This document shows, in pieces, positions 28,021-37,620 of a stretch of DNA of 64,000 nt. The notes beneath the pieces were generated by a model. It ran no database searches. It was given only the letters and a program-made list of their open reading frames with translations, and was not told where the DNA came from. How positions within the stretch are numbered: the first letter of the stretch is position 1; every line of letters starts with the position of its first letter. Source of the stretch: Paraburkholderia sp. PREW-6R. Lineage in GTDB: Bacteria > Pseudomonadota > Gammaproteobacteria > Burkholderiales > Burkholderiaceae. The stretch is from contig NZ_CP155073.1 in NCBI RefSeq assembly GCF_039621805.1, positions 186,001 to 250,000 of the forward strand, given 5' to 3'. A program made the translations under genes and the position numbers.

Positions 28021-29589
28021 TCACCACCCGCCTGCAATCTGAAAAAACGCAACCGCCTGACTCAACTGCTGCCCCTGATCCTCCATCGACCGGGAAGCTG
28101 CCGCCGCCTCTTCAACCAGCGCCGCGTTCTGCTGCGTCACGTTGTCCATCTGCGTAATCGCAACATTCACCTGTTCGATCCCGCGACTCTGTTCCGACGA
28201 AGCCGCCGCGATCTCCGACATGATGTCAGTCACCCGGGCAACAGCCTGCGTCACCTCGCTCATCGTCTTCCCGGCTTCATTGGCGAGCGCCGAGCCGTCG
28301 CGAATCTTGTCCACAGAAGTCGCAATCAGATCCTTGATCTCCTTCGCTGCACTGGAAGACCGCTGCGCGAGGCTCCGCACCTCGCTCGCGACCACAGCGA
28401 ACCCGCGTCCCTGTTCGCCCGCTCTCGCAGCCTCGACCGCTGCATTCAACGCCAGAATATTGGTCTGAAAAGCGATCCCTTCGATGATCCCGGTAATGTC
28501 CGCGATCTTCGTCGAGCTATCACTGATGTCGTGCATCGTATTGACCACCTGCCCGACAACTTCGCTCCCCTTGCGCGCCACCGACGAAGCATTGGACGCC
28601 AGTGCGCTGCCTTGCTGCGCGTTATCGGCGTTCTGCTTCACCGTGGAAGTCAGCTCTTCCATGCTGGCCGCCGTCTCCTGCAACGACGCGGCCTGCTGTT
28701 CGGTACGCTGGCTCAAATCCATATTGCCCGCCGCAATCTGACGCGCCGCGCCGGCGATACTCGTGCTGCTGTCGCGCACGCGTCCGACGATCGCGGTCAG
28801 CCGCTCGTTCATGTCACGCAGAGCGCCGAGCAGTTTGCCGGTTTCATCCGTTGCGTCGACTTCGATACGTGTACGCAAATCGCCCTCGGACACCGTTCGC
28901 GCGACATCGATCGCAACGCCCAGCGGCTTCGTCACCGCACGCGTGATCAGCAGGCACGCGCCGACGGCGAGTCCCAGCGCAAACAGGCACATCGCGATCA
29001 GCAGGTTGCGCTGGTTCTCATAGTGCGTCGTGTAGTCGCTGATTAGCTGTTCCTGGCGCATATGCGTGTACTCGGCATACGCGTTGGTCGCGCTGATCAG
29101 CGCGGCGAGCAGCGGCCGGCATTGCTCGTCCATCTTCACGACGGCCTCGTCACGTTTGTTGTTCAGCGCGAGATTGACGATGTCGGTCGCAACGGGACCA
29201 TACGAGGCTTCGACGCGGTTGATATCGGCCACGAGACTGCGCGCTTTCTCCGAGGTATCGGTCGCCGTCGCAATCATGTCGTTGAGTTTCTTGAGATTGG
29301 TCTGCACGTCTTCGTGCGCGCGCAACACGTCGGCTTTTTCGAGGTCGAGATCCTGAGGTTTGGTCACGAGCACGAGATTGCGCGCGGCAATCGCGCGGCG
29401 ATCGACCGCCGTGCGCACCTGCACGGCCATGTCGGCGCGCGCGTTGATCCCATGCACGAAGTTCGAAAAGCCTTCCGTCGAGTCGTTCAATGCCTTCAAA
29501 GACATGCAGGACACCACAACAACGATAAGCGACAACGTGCCGAATCCGGCAATAAGCTTGGTTTTGATAGTCAGATTCTTCAATGCCAC
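28021..29589 (-). CDS. Methyl-accepting chemotaxis protein (4HB-type sensor)
   Basis: A 522-residue transducer. Transmembrane segments lie near residues 9-30 and 193-216 and bracket a periplasmic four-helix-bundle ligand domain; a HAMP linker (about 215-265) and a long cytoplasmic signalling coil follow, with the hairpin tip [22 protein letters not shown] near 360-385 that binds CheA/CheW. It ends [11 protein letters not shown] without a CheR/CheB-binding pentapeptide, so its methylation would depend on other receptors. The GTG at 29589 follows GGAG seven bases upstream. Divergent from the diguanylate cyclase gene; the ligand is not predictable. Confidence 0.92.
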   Translation of the reverse strand: MALKNLTIKTKLIAGFGTLSLIVVVVSCMSLKALNDSTEGFSNFVHGINARADMAVQVRTAVDRRAIAARNLVLVTKPQDLDLEKADVLRAHEDVQTNLKKLNDMIATATDTSEKARSLVADINRVEASYGPVATDIVNLALNNKRDEAVVKMDEQCRPLLAALISATNAYAEYTHMRQEQLISDYTTHYENQRNLLIAMCLFALGLAVGACLLITRAVTKPLGVAIDVARTVSEGDLRTRIEVDATDETGKLLGALRDMNERLTAIVGRVRDSSTSIAGAARQIAAGNMDLSQRTEQQAASLQETAASMEELTSTVKQNADNAQQGSALASNASSVARKGSEVVGQVVNTMHDISDSSTKIADITGIIEGIAFQTNILALNAAVEAARAGEQGRGFAVVASEVRSLAQRSSSAAKEIKDLIATSVDKIRDGSALANEAGKTMSEVTQAVARVTDIMSEIAAASSEQSRGIEQVNVAITQMDNVTQQNAALVEEAAAASRSMEDQGQQLSQAVAFFQIAGGW

Positions 29590-30239
29590 GATGTTTCTCC
29601 AATAACGAAACGTGAATGCGTTCGCAATGGACTCTCAGGTCCGGGTATGGGAGCGTCTTGTGATCGCCTTCACGTGAAGGCAACCCTGCGCGGTCTATCC
29701 CGTTTTGCGCTGCCGACGCGTGCTCGACACCGGCACCGTGGCTCCAGATTTAAACAGGCATCCCATTGACGTGATATCGGAACGAGGACACCGTGACTTG
29801 AGATAGGTCGGGTAAATCTCTACCCAACTTTGTAAAAATAAGCTTGTGACTGGCATTTATTGCCGATTAAAGCGGGTGGGCCCGTGATAAAAACAACTAA
29901 CCGAAGCCCTTATCAGCTTCCAAGCCTGGAATCCATGCGTGGTGACTCGCTTAAGCCTTAAGTGAGAAAGAACGTGGTCGCATCGATCGCGAAGACCGCC
30001 AACGTCCGCACGCTCAGCGCCGGCGAGCCTTGTCCGTCGCTCGATCCACGCACGAGGTAACGCTTCCATCCCCACGCGCCGACACGATATGGCTTTGGCT
30101 TGAGCGGTAAAAGGCCGCCATTTCGGGCAATTGAACCGGCGCAGCGCCTGCTACGCTACCGTTTCGCATGGCGCGCTGCTTTCAACGCGTCTTACTTCTT
30201 TCCGGCGCGTAGGTCAGCGCACGTTCGAGCGAAAAGGCA
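29590..30239. other. 650-bp divergent promoter region
   Basis: Separates the minus-strand chemotaxis gene from the plus-strand diguanylate cyclase. It is A/T-richer near 29820-29880 and should hold both promoters. No RNA gene or terminator is seen, and no clear flagellar-type sigma site. Confidence 0.4.
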
Positions 30240-31790
30240 ATGCTGACGCGCCGACCGAACATCGTGATTGGGATCAGTATCGCGCTAGCCGGCGCGATAC
30301 TGGCCATCGCCGTCTGGGTACTGGCGCAGATGCGCGACGACGCAATGCGCCACGCCCAGGACGCCGTCTTCAACGTCTCGCTGCTGGTCGAGCGCGACAT
30401 ATCACGCAATCTCGAGATCTACGACCTGTCGCTGCGCGCGGTGATCGATGGTCTCAAGCAGCCGGGCGTGCGGGAACTGCCGCCCGCGATCCGTCAGATG
30501 GTCCTGTTCGACGGCTCCGCGAGCGCGAAGGACATGGGCTCGATCCTCGTCACCGATGAAGCCGGCAACATTCAATACGACTCGCAGTCGGTGCCGCCGC
30601 GACGTGTCAATCTGTCCGATCGCGATTACTTCAAGGTGCAGCGCGACTCGCCGAACGCCGGCCTTTACATCAGTCATCCGTTCACGCCGAAGGTCAGCGG
30701 CAAGGAAGTCAGCATCGCGTTGTCGCGGCGAATCACACGGCCGGACGGCAGCTTTGGCGGCGTGGTGGTCGGCACCATGCGCCTCACTTATTTCCGCCGC
30801 CTGTTCGCGGGCATGAATCTCGGCGCAAGCGGTTCGATGGCGCTGATGCTCGCCGACGGCACGCTGCTGATGCGGCGTCCTTACGATCCGAAGATTGTCG
30901 GTATGAGTCTGATAGGCACCCCCAACTTCTCGCGCTTCGTCCAGCAACCGAGCGGCGATTTCTTCGGGACGGCGGCAATCGACGGCATCGAGCGTTGGTA
31001 CGCATTCCGTCACATCGACACGTATCCGCTGATTCTCGACGTCGCCCTTTCAACGCGCGATATCTATGTGAAATGGCGGCACCGCGCGTGGATCATTGGC
31101 TCGCTGATCGCGGCGCTCGATCTGTCGATCATCGCACTGGCCGTGCTGTTCTCGCAGCAGTTGCGCCGCCGTCTCGCGGCCGAGGACGAGCTGCGCATAC
31201 TCGCGCGCACCGATGGATTGACGGGGCTGAACAACCGTCGCGCGTTCGAGGAGCATGTGGACGAGGAATGGCGTCGCGCGCTGCGCAACGCGTGGCCGCT
31301 GTCGACTCTGCTGATCGACGTCGACAGCTTCAAGGGTTTCAACGATCTGTACGGTCACTCGGCGGGCGATGAAGCGCTCAGCGCCGTGGCGCACTGCATC
31401 GGGCAGAACGTCCGGCGTCCGGGCGACACGGCGGCACGCTACGGCGGCGAAGAGTTCGCCGTGCTGTTGCCCGACACCGACGAAGCCGGCGCGGCGCTCA
31501 TTGCCGAGCAGATTCGCGCGGCGGTTCAGGCGCTCCAGATTCGGCACGTAGCGAGCGCGCACCATATGCTGACCGTGAGCGTTGGAATGGCGACGATGCA
31601 AAGCGAAGCGTTTGCCACGAGTCGCGCGCTGATCAACGCTGCCGACCAGGCGCTCTACGACGCAAAGGACGGCGGCCGCAACCGCGCGCACGCCTACCGC
31701 GAGACGACTCAGGTGGAAACGGCGAGCACTGCCGGCGCGCCCGCCCGGAGAGTTTCGCCGCTGGCAGACGCCAAAGCGCGAATCAGGTAA
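30240..31790 (+). CDS. Membrane-bound diguanylate cyclase with periplasmic Cache-type sensor
   Basis: A 516-residue protein making cyclic di-GMP from two GTP. A membrane anchor at residues 8-29 and another near 281-306 enclose a double-Cache-like periplasmic sensor (VTDEAGNIQYDSQ, DRDYFKVQRD, and RRITRPDGSFGGVV are typical). The cytoplasmic GGDEF domain begins with DGLTGLNNRRAFE and has an intact GGEEF active site at about 402-406. An RxxD inhibitory site (RPGD) lies exactly five residues before it, so product feedback is expected. GAAAAGG precedes the ATG. Together with the two EAL proteins downstream it supports a local c-di-GMP network. Confidence 0.92.
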   Translation: MLTRRPNIVIGISIALAGAILAIAVWVLAQMRDDAMRHAQDAVFNVSLLVERDISRNLEIYDLSLRAVIDGLKQPGVRELPPAIRQMVLFDGSASAKDMGSILVTDEAGNIQYDSQSVPPRRVNLSDRDYFKVQRDSPNAGLYISHPFTPKVSGKEVSIALSRRITRPDGSFGGVVVGTMRLTYFRRLFAGMNLGASGSMALMLADGTLLMRRPYDPKIVGMSLIGTPNFSRFVQQPSGDFFGTAAIDGIERWYAFRHIDTYPLILDVALSTRDIYVKWRHRAWIIGSLIAALDLSIIALAVLFSQQLRRRLAAEDELRILARTDGLTGLNNRRAFEEHVDEEWRRALRNAWPLSTLLIDVDSFKGFNDLYGHSAGDEALSAVAHCIGQNVRRPGDTAARYGGEEFAVLLPDTDEAGAALIAEQIRAAVQALQIRHVASAHHMLTVSVGMATMQSEAFATSRALINAADQALYDAKDGGRNRAHAYRETTQVETASTAGAPARRVSPLADAKARIR

Positions 31791-32409
31791 TAAACCCGGA
31801 AACAGCGCGCGACCGTCGGAACTGTGGCGTGGTGGCGAGAGACCGGCGAGTCGCGCGACTTGCGCGCCTCGCGCCAACGGCCACGCACTTGCCGAAACCC
31901 TCAGGCGACCTGACCACCGGATGTCCGCAGCCACACGCTGCACCTGGCCGCTGTCGCAATTGCCTTGCAGTCCTGAAAGATTGCTTCGGCGCCATCCGTA
32001 GACGCATTCTGATCCGCGATCCGCGCGGACGAAAAAAAACCGCTCACACCAGCAGGCGTGAGCGGAAAGTCGGAGAGTTACAACAACATCGCGTCTGCGC
32101 TTCATGGGACTAAACGCAGCCCAGGAAGTCTAGAAGACAGACGCATCGCGCCTACATCAGACAAATCCCAAACGCCTGCCTGAACAGCGACGTCAGATGT
32201 TTCGACCGCACGCTGCTGAATATTGGCGCCGAACGCAGCGCTTCGCTTACAACATCCTGTCCCGCTTATGCCTGCCATATAACGCTTCAGGTCTTGTCGA
32301 TCGCCGCCGTAAAGGAGGGGGAAGTCGCCGCGTATTTGAAGCATCGGGAATCTTTCGCGATGGCGCGGCAATACAGAGCAATCCGCCGAGACTTGTGAAG
32401 GATGATGAC
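31791..32409. other. Intergenic region with minus-strand terminator
   Basis: Holds the terminator at 32032-32065 and, upstream of the next chemotaxis gene, a GC-poor promoter stretch. Short frames on both strands are unconvincing. Because no annotated minus-strand gene reads into the terminator, a small RNA transcribed leftward from about 32100-32380 is possible. Confidence 0.35.
32032..32065 (-). terminator. Rho-independent terminator on the minus strand
   Basis: CCGCTCAC (32040-32047) pairs with GTGAGCGG (32058-32065), and eight A residues at 32032-32039 give a T-run on the minus strand. It faces away from the upstream gene, so its transcript is unidentified. Confidence 0.65.
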
Positions 32410-33975
32410 ATGAAGTGGTTCGACCGCATGACCGTATTCAGGAAACTGCTGCTGGCTTTTGCCGTTGTAATTGGATTCTGCGTTGTAATCGGCGGGACGT
32501 CGTTAAGCACGCTGTCGTCGCTGCACGGGATTACCGAGGCGATCGCCGACAAACACATGAACGGCCTCTACTGGATGGAAGAGGCGAACCGCCACAAGAT
32601 CGATTCCGATCTGGCCGCCGCGAATCTCGGCTATGCCGCCGACGACGCCGCCCGTCAGAAATTGAAGGACGGCATTGTCGCGTCGCTCAAGGACATGCAC
32701 AGCGCGTATGACCGATACCGCTTGACCGCCCAGGCCGGCAAAGGGCAGGACATGTTCGAGGAGGTGATGAACAAGTCGGCGGCGTGGGAAAGCATCGTGC
32801 ATCAGCAGATCGGCGTCGAGCCGATCCCGGCCGGCGTGGACAACAACGAACTGGTGCGCCGCGCGATAGCGGCGAGCGAGGCGTTGCGCGACCGTATCAC
32901 CGCGTTGATCGACTACCGCCGCCAGCAAGCCAACGAAGCGCAGCAGCAGGCCACCAACGACTACCGGCACATGCGTGTTGCGATGATCGTGCTGGTGCTC
33001 GGCGCGATCGTCGCCGGCATGCTGCTCGCCACGATGATCGCCCGCCGTCTGGCGCGGCAGCTCGGCGGCGAGCCGGGTTACGCGATGGACATCGCGAACC
33101 GTATTGCCGGCGGTGACCTGAGCGTGCGTGTCGACACCCGCGCCGGCGACAGCGACAGCATGCTGTTCGCACTGCGCAACATGCGTGACCGGCTGGCGAC
33201 CATCGTATCGGGTATCAGCGAGTCGAGCGAATCGATCCTGATGGCGTCGAGCGAAATCGCACAGGGCAACACCGATCTGTCGCAACGCACCGAAGAGCAG
33301 GCCGCGGCGTTGCAGGAAACGGCTTCCAGCATGCAGCAGCTGACGTCGACGGTGAAGATGAATGCGGAAAACGCGCAGCAGGCCGGTGGCGTGGCGCACG
33401 GCGCGTCGGAAGTGGCGGTGCGTGGCAGCCATCTCGTCGGCGACGTGGTGGAAACGATGCGCGAACTGGCGGCCGGCTCGAAGCGGATGACGGACATCAT
33501 CGCGGTGATCGAAGGCATTGCGTTCCAGACCAACATTCTCGCGTTGAACGCGGCCGTGGAAGCCGCGCGCGCCGGTGAACAGGGGCGCGGTTTCGCCGTC
33601 GTGGCGGGCGAAGTCCGCTCGCTCGCGCAACGCAGCGCAGTGTCGGCCAAGGAGATCAAGGAACTGATCGAAAGCTCGACCTCGCGCGTGGGCAGCGGTG
33701 CGGAACTCGCCGAGCGCGCCGGTCAGACCATGGCCGAAGTCACGCAGGCAGTAAAGCGCGTGACGGACATCATGGGCGAGATTTCGTCGGCGTCGCAGGA
33801 ACAGAGCACCGGCATCGAGGAAGTCAATCGTGCAGTTGCGCAGATGGACGACGTGACCCAGCAGAACGCCGCGCTCGTCGAGCAGGCAGCTGCGGCGGCC
33901 TCGTCGATGGCGGATCAGGCCAGGCAGCTGCAGTCGGCCGTCACGGTGTTTTCGCTGGAAGCGCGTCACGGCTGA
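32410..33975 (+). CDS. Methyl-accepting chemotaxis protein (second copy type)
   Basis: A 521-residue transducer with the same architecture as the one at 28-29.6 kb: a membrane segment at about 10-30, a periplasmic four-helix ligand domain of about 155 residues, a second segment near 187-208, HAMP, and the signalling hairpin [22 protein letters not shown]. It also ends without a methylation-docking pentapeptide. The ATG at 32410 follows GAAGGA; the longer frame from 32197 has no signal and is rejected. The two receptors share the tip but not the periplasmic domain, so they should respond to different ligands. Confidence 0.92.
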   Translation: MKWFDRMTVFRKLLLAFAVVIGFCVVIGGTSLSTLSSLHGITEAIADKHMNGLYWMEEANRHKIDSDLAAANLGYAADDAARQKLKDGIVASLKDMHSAYDRYRLTAQAGKGQDMFEEVMNKSAAWESIVHQQIGVEPIPAGVDNNELVRRAIAASEALRDRITALIDYRRQQANEAQQQATNDYRHMRVAMIVLVLGAIVAGMLLATMIARRLARQLGGEPGYAMDIANRIAGGDLSVRVDTRAGDSDSMLFALRNMRDRLATIVSGISESSESILMASSEIAQGNTDLSQRTEEQAAALQETASSMQQLTSTVKMNAENAQQAGGVAHGASEVAVRGSHLVGDVVETMRELAAGSKRMTDIIAVIEGIAFQTNILALNAAVEAARAGEQGRGFAVVAGEVRSLAQRSAVSAKEIKELIESSTSRVGSGAELAERAGQTMAEVTQAVKRVTDIMGEISSASQEQSTGIEEVNRAVAQMDDVTQQNAALVEQAAAAASSMADQARQLQSAVTVFSLEARHG

Positions 33976-34172
33976 GCGCGACTCGCAACGCCGCGCGCGC
34001 AAACAAGCGTGCGCGGCGGGCATTGATGTGCGCGCCGATCGACTGCGCGCGGCGTGGAGCGCAGTGCGCGCTTGCCAGGCCTGGTGGCACTCCGTACACT
34101 CGCGCCTGATCCCCGGGGCGCCCCTCTTTGCGCGCCGTCCGTCACTACGCCAAACAGAGGAGAACCCCCGCC

Positions 34173-35480
34173 ATGGCCGATTCCTACTTTCCCCGCTGGC
34201 GCGCCCAGCCGACTGCCGCCGAAGGCCGCATCGTCGGCACCGACGAGCGGCTCGCGTGGCCGCAGATGTTCGCCATGGGCATCCAGCACGTCGTCGCCAT
34301 GTTCGGCTCGACCGTGCTTGCGCCTTTGCTGATGGGATTCGATCCGAACCTGTGCATCTTCATGTCGGGCATCGGCACGTTGCTGTTCTTCGTGCTGGTC
34401 GGCGGCCGCGTGCCGAGTTATCTGGGCTCGAGCTTCGCGTTTATCGGCCTCGTGATTGCTGTCACCGGATACGGCGGCCACGGTCCGAACCTGAACATTC
34501 CGGTCGCGCTCGGCGGCATCATCGCATGCGGCGTGGTGTACGCGATCATCGGTCTGATCGTCTCGGCCGTCGGCACGCGCTGGATCGAAACGCTGATGCC
34601 GCCAGTGGTGACGGGCGCGATCGTCTGCGTGATTGGACTGAATCTCGCGCCGATCGCGGTGCACGGCGTGAGCGGCAGCAACTTCGATTCGTGGATGGCG
34701 TTGGTCACCGTGCTGTGTGTCGGCGCGGTGGCGGTGTTTGCGCGCGGCATGCTGCAGCGTCTGCTGATTCTGGTCGGCCTGCTCATGGCTTACGTGATCT
34801 ACGCGATCGTGACGAACGGCATGGGGATGGGCAAGCCGATCGACTTCGCGATCGTTGCGAACGCCGCGTGGTTTGGTATGCCGCACTTCACGGCGCCCGC
34901 TTTCAGCATGCAGGCCATGACGCTGCTCGCCCCGATCGCGGTGATTCTCGTCGCTGAAAACCTTGGACATATTAAGGCAGTGAGCGCCATGACCGGGCAG
35001 AACCTGGACCGTTACGTGGGCCGCGCGTTTCTCGGCGACGGCCTTGCCACGATCGTGTCCGGATTCGCGGGCGGCACGGGTGTCACGACTTACGCTGAAA
35101 ATATTGGCGTCATGGCCGTGACGAAAATCTACTCGACGCTCGTGTTCGTGATCGCCGCCGTGATTGCGCTCGTGCTCGGTTTCTCGCCGAAGTTCGGCGC
35201 GGTCATTCAGACCATTCCGGGACCGGTGCTGGGCGGCGTGTCGATCGTCGTATTCGGGTTGATCGCGGTGACGGGCGCGCGCATCTGGGTCGTCAACAAG
35301 GTGGACTTCTCGGATAACCGCAATCTGATCGTCGCGGCCGTGACACTCGTGCTCGGCGCGGGAGATTTCTCGTTGAAGCTCGGTGGCTTCGGGCTGGGCG
35401 GCATCGGCACCGCAACCTTCGGCGCGATCATTCTGTATGCGCTGCTGCGCAGAAAGCCGTCCGCTGGACCGGTGGCTTGA
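34173..35480 (+). CDS. NCS2-family uracil/xanthine permease
   Basis: A 435-residue membrane protein of the nucleobase-cation symporter-2 family, with about 14 membrane spans. The family signatures are present: AENLGH in the middle and GTGVTTYAENIGVMA near residue 300, the substrate-binding half helix. The TYAENIGVMA form resembles UraA/RutG, so uracil is the favoured substrate, with proton coupling. The ATG at 34173 has GAGGAG upstream. It ends 86 bases before the convergent antiporter stop. Xanthine or other purines cannot be excluded. Confidence 0.82.
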   Translation: MADSYFPRWRAQPTAAEGRIVGTDERLAWPQMFAMGIQHVVAMFGSTVLAPLLMGFDPNLCIFMSGIGTLLFFVLVGGRVPSYLGSSFAFIGLVIAVTGYGGHGPNLNIPVALGGIIACGVVYAIIGLIVSAVGTRWIETLMPPVVTGAIVCVIGLNLAPIAVHGVSGSNFDSWMALVTVLCVGAVAVFARGMLQRLLILVGLLMAYVIYAIVTNGMGMGKPIDFAIVANAAWFGMPHFTAPAFSMQAMTLLAPIAVILVAENLGHIKAVSAMTGQNLDRYVGRAFLGDGLATIVSGFAGGTGVTTYAENIGVMAVTKIYSTLVFVIAAVIALVLGFSPKFGAVIQTIPGPVLGGVSIVVFGLIAVTGARIWVVNKVDFSDNRNLIVAAVTLVLGAGDFSLKLGGFGLGGIGTATFGAIILYALLRRKPSAGPVA

Positions 35481-35524
35481 TTCTTTCCAGATGAGCGGAG
35501 TCGGGCGTCGAGCAGCGTCATGCT

Positions 35525-35559
35525 GCTCAACGCTCAACGCTCAACGCTCAACGCTCAAC
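35525..35559. repeat. Heptanucleotide tandem repeat, five copies of GCTCAAC
   Basis: Five uninterrupted GCTCAAC units lie between the convergent permease and antiporter genes, 8 bases beyond the antiporter stop. Perfect 7-bp arrays are prone to copy-number change; here it would not alter a reading frame. Confidence 0.85.
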
Positions 35560-35566
35560 TCGCCCC

Positions 35567-37222
35567 TCAGCGCTTTCGCACCGTCAGCGCGGTCTCCGAC
35601 AGATCCACCTCGCGCATCAGCTTGTTCAACGTTTCGTCATTGATCTGATGACGCGTGCGCATGGCCAGCAGCGTCTGGCGCTCGGCCCGCATCGCGGCCA
35701 GCTTCATTCGGAATTCGAGCGCATCGGCGCGGCGCGCCAGTTCGCGTGATTCTTTCACGTCGTCGAGTGCCGCGAGGCGACGCCGATAAAGATCCATGAC
35801 GCGAGCGGTGACATCCGCCGCGTAGGCCGCTTCGGCCTCCTCCCTATCCTGACCCTCCGCATCGTGCATCTGGTCGATGGCACGAATTGCCGCTTGCGCC
35901 GCCAGTGTCCGCGCGAGCGCTTCCTCGGCTGCATGCGGGTCCTTGCCGCGTCGCCAGCCGCGCAGCAGCAGTGGCAACGCGATCACCGCGACCAGCAACG
36001 ACACGAGAATCACGCCCGACGCGATGAATACCGCGAGGTCGCGCCCTGGCAACGGCGCGCCGTCCGACAACACCTCGGGCAGTGACAACACACCGGCAAG
36101 CGTTACCGCGCCTCGCACACCGGCCACGGTCGTCAATGCCACCGTGCGCAGACCCGGCACTGCGTTCGCGACACCTTGCTTCGCCGCGCCACGGCTCGCG
36201 AACCAGCGCAGCAGCCACACCCACACGAAGCGCAGCGCGTAAAGCGCGAGCGCGACGGCGGCCACGTACCCAATCAGCTTCCACACCTGTGCGTTGCTGG
36301 TCTCATGCGCGTCGAGCAACGCACGGCCAATGATGTGCGGAAACTGCAGCCCCAGCAGGATGAACACCATCCCGTTGAAGACGAACTCGATCATCGTCCA
36401 CGTGCTGCTTGCGCGCACCCGCGACGACGCCGGTCCCGCGTGCGTGATTTTCGTGTGGTTCATCATCATGCCGGCGGCAACGGCGGAGAGAATGCCCGAC
36501 AACTCAAAGCGTTCGGCGATCAGATACGCGGCAAAGGGAATCAGCAAAGTCATCACGACGCCCGGAGCGGGGTCGCCTTCTTCGTCGAGACTCAGAAAGC
36601 GCGACGACACGAAGCCGAACAGCCAGCTCACCGCCGCGCCCACTGCAAGACCGCCCGCGGCAATGACCACGAAGCTGATCGACGCCTCGCGCAGCGAAAA
36701 CACGCCGGTTAGCGCTGCCGCAATCGCGAATTTCAGCGCGACGAGGCCGGACGCGTCGTTCATCAGCGCTTCGCCTTCCAGAATGTGCATTAGCCGGCCG
36801 GGAATGCGGCCTTTGCCGGCAATGCCGCTGAGCGCCACGGCATCGGTCGGCGACAGCACGGCGGCGAGTGCAAACGCGACCGGCAGCGACATGGACGGCA
36901 CGAGCGCATGCACGAAGTAGCCGACGGCCAGCACGGTCATGAAGACGAGGCCGAGCGCGAGCATCAGGATCGAGCGGCGCGCCATGAAAAATTCGCGCTT
37001 GGGAATGCGCCATCCGTCCGCGAAGAGCAGCGGTGGAATGAACAGCAGCATGAATAGATCGGGGTCGAACGTGACATGCAGCCCGAGCCGCGGCCATGCC
37101 AGCAGCGCGCCAATCACAATCTGCACGAGCGGCAATGGCGGCGTAACCGGCAACACGCGCGTCACGACGCCGGAGGCCGCGACGGCCAGCAAAAGAATCA
37201 ATACGGTAAAGACAATTTCCAT
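35567..37222 (-). CDS. CPA1-type Na+/H+ antiporter
   Basis: A 551-residue antiporter with about 12 membrane spans. It contains the CPA1 features FIPPLLFADGWR in an early helix, the ion-binding Asp in LSPTDAVALSGIAG, and EGEALMNDASGLVALK. The C-terminal about 150 residues are an Ala/Arg/Glu-rich cytoplasmic tail of the YjcE type (about residues 415-551). The likely role is sodium or potassium exchange for protons in pH and salt homeostasis. The ATG at 37222 (MEIVFTVLIL) directly begins the first membrane helix, so the 20 residues of the longer frame are not used. Confidence 0.88.
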   Translation of the reverse strand: MEIVFTVLILLLAVAASGVVTRVLPVTPPLPLVQIVIGALLAWPRLGLHVTFDPDLFMLLFIPPLLFADGWRIPKREFFMARRSILMLALGLVFMTVLAVGYFVHALVPSMSLPVAFALAAVLSPTDAVALSGIAGKGRIPGRLMHILEGEALMNDASGLVALKFAIAAALTGVFSLREASISFVVIAAGGLAVGAAVSWLFGFVSSRFLSLDEEGDPAPGVVMTLLIPFAAYLIAERFELSGILSAVAAGMMMNHTKITHAGPASSRVRASSTWTMIEFVFNGMVFILLGLQFPHIIGRALLDAHETSNAQVWKLIGYVAAVALALYALRFVWVWLLRWFASRGAAKQGVANAVPGLRTVALTTVAGVRGAVTLAGVLSLPEVLSDGAPLPGRDLAVFIASGVILVSLLVAVIALPLLLRGWRRGKDPHAAEEALARTLAAQAAIRAIDQMHDAEGQDREEAEAAYAADVTARVMDLYRRRLAALDDVKESRELARRADALEFRMKLAAMRAERQTLLAMRTRHQINDETLNKLMREVDLSETALTVRKR

Positions 37223-37620
37223 CGGGCTATTTGGCGGGATATAACGAATGATTCCTGGATGATCCCCGGCAAGCGGTTGCATGGCGCTTGCCGCGAGTCG
37301 CCCAGCCTTTCAGGTCGGAAGGCCGAAGTGTAGCCCGGCGAGGCTTCACGCATTGATGAAGGCGGCAACACGCACACTGCGCGGTAGGGCGCAGCATCGG
37401 CTTCGCCCGCTGGACACGACGCACCTTAACGGTGCGCTGCGCCCAGCGGCGGCGCAGCAACGCTTTCGTCGGTGCAATCCTCCATGCAAAATTCCATCGA
37501 ATGTGCGCCACCGTGCGCATGGAGCTTGCTTTAGTCATATCGATGACGCACATTTGAGACGGTGCCGAGGTTGTTCGCTTTCGCGTTCGGACCGGCCCGA
37601 CTCTCGCGTGAGAGGATTGC
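37223..37620. other. Divergent intergenic region
   Basis: 398 bp between the antiporter and the EAL gene, which are transcribed away from each other. It should contain both promoters. Its frames are Arg-rich shadows, and no other feature is seen. Confidence 0.35.

Noticed and set aside
29830..29880. Flagellar sigma-28 promoter (GCCGATTA near 29860)
   Set aside because: The -10-like element is present, but no matching -35 lies at the required spacing, and it faces away from the chemotaxis gene.
33990..34019. Terminator after the second chemotaxis gene (GCCGCGCGC/GTGCGCGGC stem)
   Set aside because: There is no T-run, and GC-rich stems arise easily in this genome.
32503..34023. 506-codon minus-strand frame opposite the second chemotaxis protein
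   Set aside because: Antisense shadow; the sense frame has HAMP and signalling motifs.
33966..35537. 523-codon minus-strand frame opposite the NCS2 permease
   Set aside because: Extreme His/Arg/Asp composition typical of an antisense frame of a membrane protein.
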